A DNA stretch of 64,000 nt, taken from positions 1-64,000 of the forward strand of contig NZ_JAVRHN010000014.1 of assembly GCF_031846645.1 (NCBI RefSeq), written 5' to 3'. The DNA comes from Autumnicola psychrophila. GTDB taxonomy: Bacteria > Bacteroidota > Bacteroidia > Flavobacteriales > Flavobacteriaceae. The number at the start of each line of letters is the position of its first letter. Within the stretch, counting starts at the first letter, position 1. The position numbers were made by a program, and so were the translations under genes. Of this stretch, positions 62,746 through 64,000 are shown in pieces. The notes beneath the pieces were generated by a model. That model had not been told where the DNA came from and did no database searches. It saw only the letters and a list, made by a program, of their open reading frames with translations.

Positions 62746-63657
62746 ATGTATAAATATTTAAAGCTAATCCGTTATAAAAACCTGCTTTTTATAGCTTTTA
62801 CACAATTCTTAATCAAATATGGCCTTTTTGAAGCTTTTGGAGCAGACATCACTCTGAGTCTTTTTGGCTGCTCCCTCCTTGCCCTGGCCACTGTTTCCCT
62901 TGCAGCCGGCGGTTACATAATTAATGATGTTTATGATGTAGAGACCGACAAAATCAACAGAGGAGAGGATACAATTATCGGCCCTCATATCTCCGAGACA
63001 ACCGGCACTACACTATTTATAATTCTTAATGTAATTGGCGTGGGTATTGGATTTTATCTGTCAAATATCGTTGGATGGCCGGCTTTTTCCGCCTTGTGGA
63101 TTTTTGCTTCCGCAATTTTGTATTTCTACGCGACTTATCTTAAACAAATGACAGTAGTTGGAAATATTATTGTTAGCTGCACCATTGCAGGAGTGGTGGT
63201 TATTGTGGGGCTATATGATCTTTTACCTGCTATAAACAATCAAAATCAGCCAACACAGGCCTTGCTTTTCTCAATCCTGCTGGACTACGCCCTCTTTGCT
63301 TTTTTAATTAACCTGTTAAGGGAAATGGTAAAAGATCAGGAGGATATAAAAGGAGATTATAATGCCGGGATGAAGACCTTACCTATACAACTGGGCACTG
63401 CCCGCACCAATAAAGTAATTTTAGGGGTAGCATTAATTCCGGTGGCCGCAATTGTTTACTATCTCTACAACTACCTTTTTGAGAACACCTACGCTACGAT
63501 TTATGTACTACTTTTTATCCTTGCTCCGCTTCTTTACGTAATGGTAAAAATACCTGAAGCAAAAAAAAAGAAGCAGTTTACTCAATTAAGCATTATTCTG
63601 AAATTGATCCTTTTCTTTGGATTGATTTCGCTGGGCCTACACAAATTCATACTTTAG
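62746..63657 (+). CDS. UbiA-family prenyltransferase
   Basis: 303 residues, about eight or nine membrane segments. The first Asp-rich motif is NDVYDVETDKINRGED (about 63-78) and the second is the DQEDIKGDYNAGMKTLP region. The Bacteroidota members with this spacing are annotated as geranylgeranylglycerol-phosphate geranylgeranyltransferase-like, but the substrate cannot be settled by eye. Starts 8 bases after the SMR gene. Confidence 0.88.
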   Translation: MYKYLKLIRYKNLLFIAFTQFLIKYGLFEAFGADITLSLFGCSLLALATVSLAAGGYIINDVYDVETDKINRGEDTIIGPHISETTGTTLFIILNVIGVGIGFYLSNIVGWPAFSALWIFASAILYFYATYLKQMTVVGNIIVSCTIAGVVVIVGLYDLLPAINNQNQPTQALLFSILLDYALFAFLINLLREMVKDQEDIKGDYNAGMKTLPIQLGTARTNKVILGVALIPVAAIVYYLYNYLFENTYATIYVLLFILAPLLYVMVKIPEAKKKKQFTQLSIILKLILFFGLISLGLHKFIL

Positions 63658-63660
63658 ATT

Positions 63661-64000
63661 ATGCTGAAAAATTATTTAAAGAACAAAGAAATTATTCTTG
63701 CTTCGGGCTCTCCGAGAAGGCAAAAATTTTTTAAGGAAATGGAAATTCCGTTTACTGTAGACGTGCGACCGGTAAAGGAAGTATTCCCAGATCATTTGGA
63801 AAATGAAGAGATAACAGATTTTCTTGCGGAACTTAAAGCCGAAGCTTTTGGCGATTTAGAACCAAATCAAATCCTTATCACCAGCGATACGATTGTATCT
63901 AATGAAGGTGTGGCTATGGGAAAACCTGCAGATGCTGAAGAAGCCGTTGCCATGTTAACTTCCCTTTCTGGAAAAGAGCACCAGGTAATCACTTCAGTAT
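63661..64000 (+). CDS. maf: Maf-like nucleotide pyrophosphatase, cut by the window end
   Basis: Partial, 113 residues visible, running off the 3' end. Starts MLKNYLKNKEIILASGSPRRQ, with the SGSPRR signature (15-20) and DTIVSNEG (about 78-85) of Maf proteins, which hydrolyse non-canonical or modified nucleoside triphosphates in the cytoplasm. Starts three bases after the UbiA gene stop, in the same transcript. Confidence 0.92.
   Translation, partial: MLKNYLKNKEIILASGSPRRQKFFKEMEIPFTVDVRPVKEVFPDHLENEEITDFLAELKAEAFGDLEPNQILITSDTIVSNEGVAMGKPADAEEAVAMLTSLSGKEHQVITSV

Overview
The window looks like chromosomal DNA from a marine or saline member of the Flavobacteriaceae (Bacteroidota). This is inferred from moderately low G+C, lipobox-type lipoproteins, TAnnTTTG-like promoter boxes without strong Shine-Dalgarno sequences, fused CcsBA, a LytS/LytTR pair, glycan-lyase loci and an adjacent pair resembling sulfonolipid (capnine) synthesis genes. 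I see no rRNA, tRNA, CRISPR array, transposase or integrase gene.

Layout. Positions 1-4.1 kb: isolated same-strand genes (a frameshifted serine hydrolase, a Cys-x-Cys secreted protein, a small ORF, a serine-hydrolase lipoprotein) separated by long imperfect palindromes that resemble cassette junctions. 4.3-9.2 kb: a LysR regulator followed by cysJ and cysI (assimilatory sulfite reductase), with a LysR-type T-N11-A palindrome upstream of cysJ. 9.6-11.9 kb: GH88 lipoprotein and Gfo/Idh/MocA oxidoreductase. 12.6-18.3 kb: a small secreted protein, glycogen phosphorylase and a large HPII-type catalase. 18.6-21.5 kb: a decaying xylan locus with GH43-CBM6, the remains of a second GH43 gene, and a GH10 xylanase.

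21.7-25.9 kb is the most unusual region: a tightly packed operon of an orphan phage-type tail sheath protein, a DUF5995-like protein and a patatin-like phospholipase, with a lysin-like amidase/peptidase just upstream. No tube, baseplate, tape-measure or ATPase gene is nearby. 27.4-34.8 kb is a pectin locus: a PL10 pectate lyase with two CBM35-like domains, surrounded by three intact nucleoside-hydrolase-like proteins and one decayed copy.

35.4-37.9 kb carries a cysteine-synthase-like enzyme and a serine-palmitoyltransferase-like enzyme, a pairing expected for cysteate and capnine synthesis. 38-43 kb has an S9 prolyl oligopeptidase lipoprotein whose signal peptide lies upstream of any ATG, YbaB, a peroxiredoxin and threonine aldolase, with a repeat-rich intergenic stretch of heptanucleotide tandem repeats and dispersed elements. 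43.2-46.5 kb is the ATP-grasp / alpha-E / transglutaminase trio. 46.6-53 kb has prfB, an ArsC-like protein, a TonB-receptor-like outer-membrane barrel and fumC. 53.2-57.7 kb is a LytTR/LytS two-component pair divergent from a secreted protein with a TonB C-terminal domain. 57.8-64 kb holds ccsBA, a DUF2520 protein, a KdsC-like phosphatase, an SMR transporter, a UbiA prenyltransferase and the start of maf.

All functional names come from motif recognition by eye. No database search was possible.
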